64,000 nt of DNA from Planomonospora sp. ID82291 (GCF_015711645.1 NZ_JABTEX010000001.1:620001-684000), one strand, 5' to 3'; numbered from the stretch's first letter, positions 33,786 through 42,816 are shown. The notes: generated by a model not told the origin, from the sequence alone. Translations and numbers: made by a program.

Positions 33786-34925
33786 TCAGCCGACGGTCAG
33801 CGCGCGGCGGCGGAACAGGGCCAGGGCGGCGCCCAGCAGCAGGGCGGCCATCCCGGCGAGCACGGCGAGCTGGGGCAGCACCGCCGTCAGGCCCGTGCCC
33901 GGCCGGGCGAGCGTGAGCAGCGCGTCCATCCCCCAGGCGTGCGGGAACAGGCGGCCGACGGCGTTGATCACCTCGCCGGACGCCTCGCGCGGCCACAGGC
34001 AGCCGCCGAGCATGCCCAGCACCACGCCGAGCGGCGGCCCGATGGCGGGGGCCTGGTCGGGCGCGTTCAGCAGGGTGCCGACCAGGAGCGCCGCACCGGT
34101 CGCGACCAGCGCGAACACCCCCACGACCGCCGCCACGCCGAGCGGGTCGCCCCACGTCACGCCGAACGCCGACGCGCTCACCACGACGATCAGCCCGGCC
34201 TGGGCGAGCGCCACGAGGAAACGGCTCAGCGCCTCGCCGAGCAGCACCGACGTCCTCCGGACGGGGGCGGTCAGCGCCCGCTGGAGCATGCCGAGCCGAC
34301 GGCTCTCCACCAGGGCGGCGGCCACGGCCATGGAGTTGATGAAGGTGAACAGCAGCAGGTTGGCCGGGGCGGTGTAGGCGAAGCCGCGCGGGTCGGCGGC
34401 GTCCGCGGACCCGCCGGTGACCGCCACGCGGCCGGACTCCTCCTGGGCCTGCCGGACGTACGCGGCGGCCTGGGCGGGCGTGGCGCCCGCGGCGACGGCG
34501 GCCCGGGTGGCCTCCTGCACGGCGGCCACCCGGCCGACGGCCACGTCGACGGCGCTGCGGGCGGCCAGGCCGCTGCCGTTGGCCTGGGTGGCGACGAGCC
34601 GGAGGTGGGCGGGGTCGTCCGGGATGATCAGCCCGGCGGCCAGCGCGCCGGACCGCACGCCGGAGCGCAGGTCGTCGGCCGAGCCCACGCGGGTGACCTC
34701 CAGGTCGGGGCGGCGGCCCAGCTCGTCCAGGAGGGCGGCGACGACGGGACCGGAGCCGTGCGCGACCACGCCGACGGGCAGGCGCCCGCCGCCGTCGCCG
34801 ATGGCCATGCCGACGAACACGATGGACACGAACGGCATGATCACCATGAAGAACAGGCCGACCCGGTCGCGGGCGTGCCGTCGCAGGTTGGCGGCCACCA
34901 GGGCCAGGACGGGGCGGGGGCTCAC
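33786..34925 (-). CDS. ABC-2 type transporter permease (second)
   Basis: A 379-residue membrane protein: one N-terminal transmembrane helix (FFMVIMPFVSIVFVGMAI), a large extracytoplasmic region and about five C-terminal helices, the usual layout of ABC-2 drug/lipid exporters. Its GTG start overlaps the stop of the other permease (GTGA), and the ATPase lies just upstream. The three together form an exporter that probably removes the product and gives self-resistance. It ends 22 bp before rmlA in the same operon. The cargo cannot be read from sequence. Confidence 0.92.
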   Translation of the reverse strand: MSPRPVLALVAANLRRHARDRVGLFFMVIMPFVSIVFVGMAIGDGGGRLPVGVVAHGSGPVVAALLDELGRRPDLEVTRVGSADDLRSGVRSGALAAGLIIPDDPAHLRLVATQANGSGLAARSAVDVAVGRVAAVQEATRAAVAAGATPAQAAAYVRQAQEESGRVAVTGGSADAADPRGFAYTAPANLLLFTFINSMAVAAALVESRRLGMLQRALTAPVRRTSVLLGEALSRFLVALAQAGLIVVVSASAFGVTWGDPLGVAAVVGVFALVATGAALLVGTLLNAPDQAPAIGPPLGVVLGMLGGCLWPREASGEVINAVGRLFPHAWGMDALLTLARPGTGLTAVLPQLAVLAGMAALLLGAALALFRRRALTVG

Positions 34926-36112
34926 AGCAGCGTTCCCTTCTTCATCCCGAGTACGGCCAGGCCGCCGGCGACCAGCGCGATCGCGCCGAGCACGGCGACG
35001 GGTCCGGCGACGGCGCCGACCGAGCCGGCCGGACCCGCGCCGGAGCCGGCCAGCCCGGTCAGCGCCGTGGAGGTCCAGCCGTTGGGGGTGAGCAGCGCCG
35101 CCGCCTGGAGCACGCCGGGCAGACTGTGCATCGGCACGAGGCTGCCGCCCAGGAAGGCCATGACGAACGACACCACCATGATCACGCCGTCCGCCTGGGC
35201 GTCGGTCCGCACCCGGCTCGTCACCAGCATCGTGATCGCCGCGGCGGCCAGCACGTGCGCCAGCAGCACCGCGAACACCGCCGGCGGATCCCCCCAGGTC
35301 GCCCCGGACACCAGCACGGACGCCGCCCAGGTGACGCACACGCTGACCAGCGCCAGCGCGAACCCCACCGCGGCCTTGCCCGCGAACGGCACCCACGCCG
35401 CCAGCGGCCCGGCGCGCATCCGGTCGAGCGTGCCGAGCTTGCGCTCGGTGAGCAGGCCGCGGAAGGAGGCCCCGGCCACGAAGAACGCGAACAGCGCCGC
35501 CATGCCGGAGCCGTAGTGGACCGACAGGTCCACCTTGCCGCCGGACAGCGGATCGTCCTCCAGCGCCGGCACCGGTCCCGCCGCGCCGTTGCGCTCCACC
35601 AGCTCCTTGACCTCGTCGCCGGGCACCCCGGCCTTCAGCACGGCCCGCACCGCCAGCGTCCTGGCGTCCACCAGCGCCGAGATCCGGTCCACGACCGCCC
35701 GCGCCACCACCCCGGCCAGCGGGGACTCCGGCGAGGTCAGGACGGCCACGTCCCCGCCGCGCCCCTCCCCGACGCTGCGGCTGAACCCGGCGGGGAAGAC
35801 GATCGCCGCGCCGATCCCGCCGTCGTCCAGAGCCCGCCGCGCCTCCTCCCGGCCCGGCAGGTCGCGCAGCGTCACGCTGCCCTTCAGCTCCTCCGAGCCC
35901 GCCACCTCGCGGCGCACGCTCGCGGGGAACTCACCGCGGTCCAGGTCCACGAACCCCACCGTGGCCCGCAGCGGCGGGTCGTCGCCGCCGAGCGCCACGC
36001 TGAACAGCGTGGCCAGGGTGACCGGGACGATCAGCGCGATCACCAGGGCGGTGCCGTCGCGCAGCCGGGTCCGCAGTTCCAGCGCGCCCACCGCGGCGAG
36101 TGCTCTCCACAT
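34922..36112 (-). CDS. ABC-2 type transporter permease (first)
   Basis: A 396-residue ABC-2 permease. It has an N-terminal helix (TALVIALIVPVTLATLFSVA), a large external domain of about 190 residues, then five hydrophobic segments including WVPFAGKAAVGFALALVSV and a C-terminal helix. It is similar in plan to, but not the same as, the neighbouring permease, so a heterodimeric membrane part is likely. ATG at 36112, two bases before the ATPase stop codon ends, so translation is coupled. Confidence 0.92.
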   Translation of the reverse strand: MWRALAAVGALELRTRLRDGTALVIALIVPVTLATLFSVALGGDDPPLRATVGFVDLDRGEFPASVRREVAGSEELKGSVTLRDLPGREEARRALDDGGIGAAIVFPAGFSRSVGEGRGGDVAVLTSPESPLAGVVARAVVDRISALVDARTLAVRAVLKAGVPGDEVKELVERNGAAGPVPALEDDPLSGGKVDLSVHYGSGMAALFAFFVAGASFRGLLTERKLGTLDRMRAGPLAAWVPFAGKAAVGFALALVSVCVTWAASVLVSGATWGDPPAVFAVLLAHVLAAAAITMLVTSRVRTDAQADGVIMVVSFVMAFLGGSLVPMHSLPGVLQAAALLTPNGWTSTALTGLAGSGAGPAGSVGAVAGPVAVLGAIALVAGGLAVLGMKKGTLL

Positions 36113-36114
36113 GG

Positions 36115-37131
36115 TCAGTCCCTCAGGGTGGAGCCGGTCAGGTGCAGGAACGTGGCCTCCAGGTCGGGCTCGATGACCTGGGTGGCCGTCACGGCGGCGC
36201 AGCCGTCCACGGCGGTGATGAGCGCGGGCAGCAGGTACCGCCCGCCCTCGGTGAGCAGCCGGATCGAGGCGGCGCCGGTCATCGCCGCCTCGATCACGCC
36301 CTCGACCGCGCGCAGCTTGGCCAGCGCCGTCTCCAGATCGCCGTCCAGGGACAGCTCCACCTTGTCGGCGCCGCCGACCAGCGCGATCAGCTCGCGGCGG
36401 GTGCCCTCGGCGATGATCCGTCCGTGGTCGATGATCGCCACCCGGTCGCAGACGCGCTCCACCTCCTCCATGTAGTGGGAGGTGTAGAGCAGCGACATGC
36501 CCTCCCCGACCAGGCGTTCGACGCCGTCCAGGATCGCCTTGCGGCTCTGCGGGTCCACGCCCACGGTGGGCTCGTCCAGGATCAGCACGTCGGGCCGGTG
36601 CAGGAGCGCGGTGCCGATGTTGATGCGCCGCTTCATGCCGCCCGAGTACGTCTTGAGCCTGCTGTCGGCGCGGCCGGTCAGCCCCACCAGGTCGAGCACC
36701 TCGTCGATGCGCCCGGCCAGCGCGCGGCGGGGCAGGCCGAACAGGCGGCCGAAGAAGCGCAGGTTCTCGCGGCCGGTCAGCTCCGGATAGAGGGCGATCT
36801 CCTGCGGGACGTACCCGATCCTGGCCTTGGCGCGCATCGGGTCGGCGGCCAGGTCCACGCCGCACACGCGCACGTGGCCGCCGCCGGGGCGGATCAGGCC
36901 CACGAGCATGGAGATCGTGGTGGTCTTGCCCGCGCCGTTGGGCCCGAGCAGTCCGTACGCCTCGCCGGGCGCGATGTCGAAACCGACGTCCCGGACGGCG
37001 TGGACGTCGCCGTAGCGCTTGCTCAGGCCGCGGCAGGAAAGGGCCGGCGGGGAGGGCGCGGACTCCGGCACGGGCGGGGTGGACGGCACGGGCGGGGTGG
37101 ACGGCGTGGTCATCGGGTCGGATGCGGTCAT
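36115..37131 (-). CDS. ABC transporter ATPase (DrrA-like drug exporter subunit)
   Basis: A 338-residue ATP-binding subunit. Walker A is GPNGAGKTTT, the Q-loop is VPQEIALYPELT, the signature is YSGGMKRRI, Walker B is VLILDEPTVGVDP and the H-loop is TSHYMEEVERVCD. The C-terminal 90 residues form the extra regulatory domain seen in DrrA/CcmA-type exporters. The N-terminus has a Pro/Ser-rich tail of about 30 residues before the ATPase fold. ATG overlaps the stop of the beta-helix gene (ATGA). It works with the two ABC-2 permeases downstream. Confidence 0.95.
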   Translation of the reverse strand: MTASDPMTTPSTPPVPSTPPVPESAPSPPALSCRGLSKRYGDVHAVRDVGFDIAPGEAYGLLGPNGAGKTTTISMLVGLIRPGGGHVRVCGVDLAADPMRAKARIGYVPQEIALYPELTGRENLRFFGRLFGLPRRALAGRIDEVLDLVGLTGRADSRLKTYSGGMKRRINIGTALLHRPDVLILDEPTVGVDPQSRKAILDGVERLVGEGMSLLYTSHYMEEVERVCDRVAIIDHGRIIAEGTRRELIALVGGADKVELSLDGDLETALAKLRAVEGVIEAAMTGAASIRLLTEGGRYLLPALITAVDGCAAVTATQVIEPDLEATFLHLTGSTLRD

Positions 37132-38162
37132 CGGGTCCACCCCCGTGCGTCGGCCGGGTCTCCCCTGTCGGCGGTGTTGGCGGCGAACACCTGGCGGTCC
37201 GGGTCCACGCCGAGCCGGTGGTCCAGCGGGGTGTTGCCGTGCACGCGGTTCCACAGCACCTGCGTGTCCAGCACGTCGTCGCCGCCCCAGTCCTTGGAGG
37301 AGCCCATGACGAAGGCCGCGTCCATGACCGACTCGCCGCTCGGATGGTTGTCGTGGACGTGGTTGTCCACGACGCTGACCCGCCGGACGCCGATCAGCGC
37401 GAGGCCGACGCCGGACATCGGCGGACCGGCCGCGCCCAGACCGTCCGGCCCGGCGCCGGCGGCCAGGCCGTTGCCGTACAGGTCGTTGCCCGCCACCAGG
37501 CAGTCGGTGACGCCGCCCGGCGGTTCGCCCTCGTAGACCTGGTTGAGCAGGAGCATGCCGACCGCGTTGCCGTGGCAGGAGTTGCGCAGCGCCCTGACGC
37601 CCGAGGAGTTGTCGACGAACACCCCGAACGCGTTGGCGTGGCACTCGTTGTCCGCCACCAGGTGGTCGGACCGGGGGCAGAAGCTGAGCGCGGCGCCCGC
37701 GTACCGGCTGCCGGAGGCGCGGCAGTCCACGATCCGGCACCCGGTGGATTCGCGCAGGTAGACGCCCCAGACGGTGTTGTCCACCACCTCGACGCGGCGC
37801 ACGGTCACACCGGCGGCGGAGTGCGCGTACACGCCCGCCCCGGAGAACCCGCGCACCGTCAGCCCCTCGATCCGCACCTCCGCCGGGCCGTCGCCGTAGA
37901 CGGTGATCCCGCTGACGGCGTCCTCGGCGTCGGCGGCGTCGGCGGCGGTCTCGGCGGCCTCGTGCAGCCGCGGCACCCCGGACGGCGTGACCGCGCCGGG
38001 CTCCAGCGTCGTCCTGCCGGGGCCCGCTCCGCTGAGGGTCACGCCGGAGTGCCGGATCCACACGTTCTCGGCGAAGACGCCCTCCGCCAGGGCGACGTGC
38101 GCTCCGGGACCCGCCTCGTCCAGCGCCCGCTGGATCGACTCTCCCGGCCGGACGGTCCTCAA
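37128..38162 (-). CDS. Right-handed parallel beta-helix repeat protein
   Basis: A 344-residue protein built of NosD/PbH1-like repeats: many short segments of the form VxxNxVxxN, such as VVDNTVWGVYL, VADNECHANAFGVFV and VDNHVHDNHPSG. An N-terminal segment (RPGESIQRALDEAGPG) is typical of pectate-lyase-like families. No signal peptide is seen, so it is probably cytoplasmic. Start chosen as TTG 38162, which overlaps the AcpS stop codon (TTGA) and has GAGGAAGAGG upstream; a start at 38231 would lie deep in the previous gene. Such folds occur in epimerases, lyases and in some polyketide clusters as possible cyclases or isomerases. The actual activity is unknown. Confidence 0.82.
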   Translation of the reverse strand: MRTVRPGESIQRALDEAGPGAHVALAEGVFAENVWIRHSGVTLSGAGPGRTTLEPGAVTPSGVPRLHEAAETAADAADAEDAVSGITVYGDGPAEVRIEGLTVRGFSGAGVYAHSAAGVTVRRVEVVDNTVWGVYLRESTGCRIVDCRASGSRYAGAALSFCPRSDHLVADNECHANAFGVFVDNSSGVRALRNSCHGNAVGMLLLNQVYEGEPPGGVTDCLVAGNDLYGNGLAAGAGPDGLGAAGPPMSGVGLALIGVRRVSVVDNHVHDNHPSGESVMDAAFVMGSSKDWGGDDVLDTQVLWNRVHGNTPLDHRLGVDPDRQVFAANTADRGDPADARGWTR

Positions 38163-38743
38163 GACGGCACCTCTTCCTCTTCGACGTGGACGATCGCCAA
38201 CGCCACGAACACCCCCCGGCTCTCCCCCCACCGGGCGGCCCCCCGAGGCGTGCCGGCCCCGAGGCGGGCGAGAGCGGCCCGGGCGCTGGCGCCGCGGACG
38301 GCGTAGGCGGCGCCGCCGGTCAGGGCCACGCCCGTGGAGTCCGCCAGTTCGTCCGCCGCCTCCTCCAGCAGGGCCGCGGCCCAGGCGGGCACCGGGTCGG
38401 CCAGGGCCTCGAAGTCATGCCAGGTGAAGCCCTCCGGGCGGACGCCGACGGCCTTGATCAGGCTCTCCTTGACGGAGAACGCCGCCACGCCGGGCCCCAG
38501 CTCCCGCTCGGCCGGCGTGGTGATGTGCCGGGTGAACACCTCGCCGCCGCGGGCCGCCGCCCGCGCCAGCCGATCGCACTCCACGATGTCCACCCCCACC
38601 AGCACGGCCGGATCCCCCGGACGCGCGGCGGAGACGGAGGCGGAGGCGGAGACGTCCGCGGAGGCGGGGGCGGGGGCGGAGGCGGAGGCGGGGGCGGGGG
38701 CGGAGGCGGAGGCGGGGGTGGGGGTGGGGGCGGGGGCCGTCAT
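38159..38743 (-). CDS. AcpS-type holo-ACP synthase
   Basis: A 194-residue phosphopantetheinyl transferase of the AcpS class. The N-terminal 40 residues are low-complexity Ala/Ser/Pro. The catalytic part has VGVDIVECDRL (metal-binding Asp) and FSVKESLIKAVG (metal-binding Glu), as expected for an active enzyme. It moves phosphopantetheine from CoA to carrier proteins, most simply the discrete ACP at 48828-49121 in the same operon. Overlaps its upstream hydrolase gene by ATGA and the downstream beta-helix gene by TTGA. Confidence 0.88.
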   Translation of the reverse strand: MTAPAPTPTPASASAPAPASASAPAPASADVSASASVSAARPGDPAVLVGVDIVECDRLARAAARGGEVFTRHITTPAERELGPGVAAFSVKESLIKAVGVRPEGFTWHDFEALADPVPAWAAALLEEAADELADSTGVALTGGAAYAVRGASARAALARLGAGTPRGAARWGESRGVFVALAIVHVEEEEVPS

Positions 38744-39522
38744 GCGAGGGCTCCGGCGCAGCGGGTGACGAAGCGTTCCAGGGCCGCGGTGTACCCCTCG
38801 GCGCACTCGACCATGGGGATGTGGCCGCTGTCCTCGATGACCAGGACCTCCGCGTCCGGACGGCCGGCCAGCACCTCCAGCCAGGGCGCGACCGGGGTCA
38901 TCCGGTCGTGGCGGCCCCAGGCGTACAGGGAGGGGCAGCGGACGCGCTCCAGCGCGGGCCCGACCTGGTACCTGCGGGTGGCCTTGATGCTGCGCGCCAT
39001 GCTCACCATCGACTCCGGCCGTTCCAGCAGAGCGCCCGCCTCGGCCATGCGCTCGGGGGCGAAACGGCTGTGCCCGCTGTGGAACAGCGCGGCCACCATG
39101 CGCTCGCCGAATTCGTCCCCGAAGGGCCGCACGCTGCCGCGCCGGTCGAAGCTCAGCCCCACGTCGGGGTCGGGGGTGAGCCCGGGGGCGCCGCTCACGA
39201 CGATCCCCCGCACCCGGTCGGGGCGGCGTCCCGCCAGGTCGATGGCCACCAGCCCGCCCAGCGAGTTGGCGCACACCACGGCGTCCTCGACCCCGGCGTC
39301 GTCGCAGGCCCGCACCAGCGCGTCCCCGAGCCGCTCGATCGACCCGGCGATCCGGCGGTCGAGCGCGCAGATCGCCTCGTTCGTCCGCAGCACCGGCCAC
39401 CCGCCCGCCGACAGCCGCCGGAACGGGTGGTCCCAGATCCAGCCGCCGGCGAACAGGGCGGACATGAACACCACGGCCGTCCTGCCGTCGCCGGGCCGGT
39501 GCTCGGCGGTGAATTCCAACAT
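38740..39522 (-). CDS. Alpha/beta hydrolase
   Basis: A 260-residue alpha/beta-hydrolase. The nucleophile elbow reads ANSLGG, with Ala in place of the first Gly of GxSxG. The acid lies in WGRHDRM and the catalytic His in DSGHIPMVE, so the triad appears complete. It could be a chain-releasing thioesterase/cyclase or an esterase. It sits between the SnoaL/ABM-like gene and the AcpS gene in the long leftward operon. ATG start at 39522, 27 bp after the upstream stop. Confidence 0.88.
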   Translation of the reverse strand: MLEFTAEHRPGDGRTAVVFMSALFAGGWIWDHPFRRLSAGGWPVLRTNEAICALDRRIAGSIERLGDALVRACDDAGVEDAVVCANSLGGLVAIDLAGRRPDRVRGIVVSGAPGLTPDPDVGLSFDRRGSVRPFGDEFGERMVAALFHSGHSRFAPERMAEAGALLERPESMVSMARSIKATRRYQVGPALERVRCPSLYAWGRHDRMTPVAPWLEVLAGRPDAEVLVIEDSGHIPMVECAEGYTAALERFVTRCAGALA

Positions 39523-39549
39523 CGAGGTCTCCAGATCGCTCGGCGGGTC

Positions 39550-40401
39550 TCACAGGGTCGGGGCGTCACCGGGTGTCCAGCCGCACGGGCAGGCCGCGTC
39601 CGCGCCGGTCACGACGGCCGCCGCGCAGTCCGGGCAGCGGGCGTAGTCGCGGGCGCGGACCGGCCGCCACACGCTGGTGTGGACGCGGGTGCACAGGCCG
39701 CTCTTGAAGAAGCGGCGTACGGCGCGCTGGTGGGGGCGGGCGTGGACGGCGCGGACGGACTCGGGCCGGTCGAAGGCGCTCAGCGTGTACTTGCGGTCGC
39801 CGATGTCGAACGTGGTCACGCCGAGGAAGCCGCGGGCCGCGCGCAGGGACTTGACGATCTCCACGCTGAGCAGGTCCACGTCGGCGGCCTCGGCGTCGTC
39901 GCGCACCTCCAGCCAGGTCAGGACGAGCGCGCCGGGGCGCTCGGTGCGGCCGGTGGCGGCGCGGGCGCTCACGCCGAACTCGCGCGTCCCGTCGGACTCG
40001 GGTACGAACCGCGCGCCGTATCCGAGCGCCCCGGCCAGCGCCAGCCGGTCGAAGTCGCGCCGCACGTGCGCGCCGTCCGCGTGCACGGTCACCAGGTCGG
40101 TGCCGCGGACGGTGACGGCGCCGCCCGTGGCGGGGATGCCCAGGTAGGCGTCCCGGTGGTCGGCCGTGAGCGTCCAGGAGGCGACGGCCGCGCCGGCGTC
40201 CCCGATCACGCGGTCGACCTCGAAGCGCGGGTTGCGGAAGCGTCCCCGCACGGCGGCGGCGTACGCGGCCAGCGCCGCGCCGGCCACCGGCCCGCCGGAG
40301 TCGGGGTCGGAGAAGGAGGCGGCCGTGGCGGCGACGGCCTCGGGCGCGCCGTCGCACCAGGCCCGCAGGTGCTCCTCCGCGATCGTCCTGGCGTCGGTCA
40401 C
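39550..40401 (-). CDS. SnoaL-like / ABM-like fusion with C-terminal zinc ribbon
   Basis: A 283-residue protein. Residues 1-135 resemble a SnoaL/NTF2-type polyketide cyclase or hydroxylase fold (AEEHLRAWCDGAPEAV... ASWTLTADHRD... VTVRGTDLVTVHADG). Residues about 145-235 look like an antibiotic biosynthesis monooxygenase (ABM) fold (LVLTWLEVRDD..., FLGVTTFDIGDRKYTLSAF). The C-terminal 35 residues hold CPDC and CPCG, a likely zinc ribbon. It probably acts on ring closure or cofactor-free oxygenation of the polyketide. I do not know a named protein with this layout. GTG start with AGGAGG upstream, overlapping the preceding stop (GTGA). Confidence 0.78.
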   Translation of the reverse strand: MTDARTIAEEHLRAWCDGAPEAVAATAASFSDPDSGGPVAGAALAAYAAAVRGRFRNPRFEVDRVIGDAGAAVASWTLTADHRDAYLGIPATGGAVTVRGTDLVTVHADGAHVRRDFDRLALAGALGYGARFVPESDGTREFGVSARAATGRTERPGALVLTWLEVRDDAEAADVDLLSVEIVKSLRAARGFLGVTTFDIGDRKYTLSAFDRPESVRAVHARPHQRAVRRFFKSGLCTRVHTSVWRPVRARDYARCPDCAAAVVTGADAACPCGWTPGDAPTL

Positions 40402-41030
40402 CGGTCCTCCTCGTTGTGGAGAGAGCGGGCGGCGGAGCCGGTCGCGTCCGCGGGGAGGCGGGCGGCGGAACGGCCCGCCTCCCCGGGGAGGCGGGCGGCG
40501 CGCAGGGCGACGGCGAGGGCGTACCGGGCGGTGTGGCTGAGCGAGACGCGGATGCGGCCCCCGGGACCGTCGAGCCCGGCCAGCCGGCCGGTGAGGCGGA
40601 CCGCCGGAGGGTGCCCGTCGAGGCAGGCGGCGTCGCCCCGGCAGGCCGGGGTGGGCTCGGGCAGCACCTCCACCTGGCCCAGGCGCCCGGCCGTGGGCGG
40701 CACGCCGAGCAGGCGCAGCACCGCGCGCTTGGCGGCCAGCCGCCCCGCCCAGTGCTGGAGGGTGCGGCCGTCGGCGGACCTGACCCGCTCGGCGGGCGTG
40801 AAGACCTCCTCCAGCGGCATCGCGCCGACCAGGTCCTGCGGCCGGGCGAGCCCCGCGTACCCGACGACGGCGCTCCCCCAGCGGTCCGGCCCGCCGCCGC
40901 CCCCGCCACCTGCCCGGCCACCGGGCGCACCACCGCTCACCCCACCTGCCCGGCCACCGGGCGCACCACCGCTCACCCCGCCTGCCCGGACGCCGGGCGC
41001 ACCACCGCTCACACCGCCGCCCGCGCTCAC
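40398..41030 (-). CDS. AcpS-like protein with altered active-site motif
   Basis: A 210-residue protein with an AcpS-like core: WAGRLAAKRAVLRLLG corresponds to the FxxKEAxxKAxG helix, and RIRVSLSHTARYALAVAL is the late SLSH motif. The metal-binding Glu of KEA is Arg here, and the usual G-D-I/L-V-E Asp motif is not obvious, so activity is doubtful or unconventional. The first 45 residues consist of three 12-residue GGVSGGAPGGRA repeats (36-bp DNA repeats, 40905-41012). GTG start at 41030, overlapping the AT stop codon. Related forms that pair with discrete KS sets exist, so it may still serve the local ACP. Confidence 0.75.
   Translation of the reverse strand: MSAGGGVSGGAPGVRAGGVSGGAPGGRAGGVSGGAPGGRAGGGGGGGPDRWGSAVVGYAGLARPQDLVGAMPLEEVFTPAERVRSADGRTLQHWAGRLAAKRAVLRLLGVPPTAGRLGQVEVLPEPTPACRGDAACLDGHPPAVRLTGRLAGLDGPGGRIRVSLSHTARYALAVALRAARLPGEAGRSAARLPADATGSAARSLHNEEDR
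40905..41012 (-). repeat. 36-bp in-frame tandem repeat (3 copies)
   Basis: Copies at 40905-40940, 40941-40976 and 40977-41012 encode a Gly-rich N-terminal tail of the AcpS-like protein. The third copy has diverged slightly. Confidence 0.85.
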
Positions 41031-41932
41031 GCCGCCACCGTCTTGGCGAGGCGGCGGAGGGCGCCCGGGTCGGCCATGCTGAGGCAGCGGGCCTCGGCGC
41101 GGCGGGACAGGCCGGCGAGCACCTTGCTGTCGCCGACCTCCACGCCGGGCGCGACGGCGTCGATCGCGGCGACCGTGCGCGTCCACCGCACCCGGCCGGT
41201 GAGCTGGGCGACCAGGGCCTCCCGCAGCACGCCGAGGTCGGTGGTCGGCTCGCCGGTGACGTTCGGCACGACGGGCACGCGCGGCTCCCGCATCGGCACC
41301 CCCCGTACGGCCTCGGCCCACCCCGGCACGGCGTCCGCCATCAGCGGCGAGTGGAAGGCGTTCCCCACCCGCAGCGTCACGATCTTGGTGGCGGCGGTGG
41401 CGAGCGCGGTCAGCCGGTCGAGGGCGGGCAGCGCCCCCGAGACCACCACGTGCCCCGGCGCGTTCTCCAGCCCCACCACGACCGGCTCCGCCGGCGCGGA
41501 GGCGGACGCGGCCAGGTCCTCCACCTGCTCGACCGGGAGCCCCATCACCGCCCGCATGCCGCCGGACGTCCCCACCCCGGCCATGAGCCGCGCGCGGACC
41601 TCGACCAGCCGCACGGTGTCGTCGAAGGTCAGCACCCCGGCCGCATGCAGGGCGCTCAGCTCGCCGACGCTGTGCCCGGCCACGACGGCGGGCTCGTACC
41701 CCTCCTCCCCCAGGACGGCCAGCGCGGCCAGGTTGCAGGCCGTCACCGCCACCTGCGCGTGCTCGGTGGCGACCAGCCGCTCCAGGGGCCCGCGGGCGCA
41801 CAGCGGCGCGATCGGCCGCGCCAGCAGCGCGTCGAACCGGTCCAGCCGCTCCCGTGCGGCGGGACGGCGGCGCAGCCACCCGCCCATGCCGACGCGGACG
41901 GTCCCCTGACCGGGAAAGAGATAACCGAGCAT
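41027..41932 (-). CDS. Discrete malonyl-CoA:ACP acyltransferase
   Basis: A 301-residue FabD-like acyltransferase with no fused domains. It opens with LFPGQGTVRVGMGG, has the nucleophile motif GHSVGELSALHAAG, the Arg-containing VRARLM, and NAFHSPLM, whose FH signature fits malonyl-CoA. It should load malonate on the discrete ACP for the fused ketosynthase in this operon; in-trans supply of the modular PKS is not needed because each visible module has its own AT. ATG at 41932, 14 bp after the hydrolase gene, with GAAAGG upstream. Confidence 0.93.
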   Translation of the reverse strand: MLGYLFPGQGTVRVGMGGWLRRRPAARERLDRFDALLARPIAPLCARGPLERLVATEHAQVAVTACNLAALAVLGEEGYEPAVVAGHSVGELSALHAAGVLTFDDTVRLVEVRARLMAGVGTSGGMRAVMGLPVEQVEDLAASASAPAEPVVVGLENAPGHVVVSGALPALDRLTALATAATKIVTLRVGNAFHSPLMADAVPGWAEAVRGVPMREPRVPVVPNVTGEPTTDLGVLREALVAQLTGRVRWTRTVAAIDAVAPGVEVGDSKVLAGLSRRAEARCLSMADPGALRRLAKTVAA

Positions 41933-41946
41933 GCGATGAACACCTT

Positions 41947-42816
41947 TCAGAGGCGGCGGCGCGGACGCCGTTCCTGGTGCGCGGGCCGCTCGGTGCCGAG
42001 GAAGCCGAGCAGCAGCTTGTTGACCTCTCCGGGGGCGTCGAGCGGCAGCCAGTGGCCGGCGTCCTCGATGCGCTCGTACCGCCAGGGGCCCTTGACGAAC
42101 TTGCCGGAGGCGGCCATGCCCTCCTCCAGCAGCGCCTTGTCCCCCGCCCCCCAGATGCCGAGCGTCGGCGCGAGCACGGGCGGGAAGGGCCGGGCGGGGC
42201 GCAGCTCGGCGGCGGGCGAGCGGTTGGCGCGGTACCAGTTGAGCCCGGCCGTCAGCGCGCCGGGCCTGGCCAGGTCGCGCAGGTAGCGGTCGTAGTCGCC
42301 GTCCCGGCCCATGATCTCCTTGAACAGCCGCCACCCGTTGCGCCGCAGCAGCTCCTCGCTCACGCCGGGGAACTGGTAGAAGAGCATGTACCAGGAGGCC
42401 GCGCGCTGCTCCAGCGACGGGTTGGCGAACACGCCGGGGTGCCCGACCGACAGCACCGCCAGGTGGTCGACGCGCCGCGGCATGAGGAAGGCGTACATCC
42501 AGGCGATGGCCGCTCCCCAGTCGTGGCCCACCAGGTGGGGCCGTCTGACGCCGAGCTCCATGGTCAGGGCGACGACGTCGTTGACGATGGTCTGCATGCC
42601 GTACGCCTCGACCTCCTGCGGCTTGCCGGAGTCGCCGAAGCCGCGCAGGTCGGGTGCGATCACCCGGAACCCGCCCTCGACCAGGGCGGGGATCTGGTGC
42701 CGCCACAGGTGGGAGGAGTCGGGGAAGCCGTGCAGCAGGACGACGGCGTCGCCCTCGCCCTCGTCCACGTAGGCCAGCTCCACGCCGTTGACGCGGACGG
42801 ACTTCTTCTCGGTCAT
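41947..42816 (-). CDS. Epoxide hydrolase-like alpha/beta hydrolase
   Basis: A 289-residue alpha/beta hydrolase. The nucleophile motif is VGHDWGA (Asp nucleophile), the oxyanion motif is HGFPDS, the acid lies in GAGDKAL and the His in DAGHWLP. This is the soluble epoxide hydrolase pattern; haloalkane dehalogenase is less likely. It lies directly downstream of a flavin oxygenase gene and overlaps it (ATGA), so it probably opens an epoxide made by that enzyme. Confidence 0.92.
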   Translation of the reverse strand: MTEKKSVRVNGVELAYVDEGEGDAVVLLHGFPDSSHLWRHQIPALVEGGFRVIAPDLRGFGDSGKPQEVEAYGMQTIVNDVVALTMELGVRRPHLVGHDWGAAIAWMYAFLMPRRVDHLAVLSVGHPGVFANPSLEQRAASWYMLFYQFPGVSEELLRRNGWRLFKEIMGRDGDYDRYLRDLARPGALTAGLNWYRANRSPAAELRPARPFPPVLAPTLGIWGAGDKALLEEGMAASGKFVKGPWRYERIEDAGHWLPLDAPGEVNKLLLGFLGTERPAHQERRPRRRL

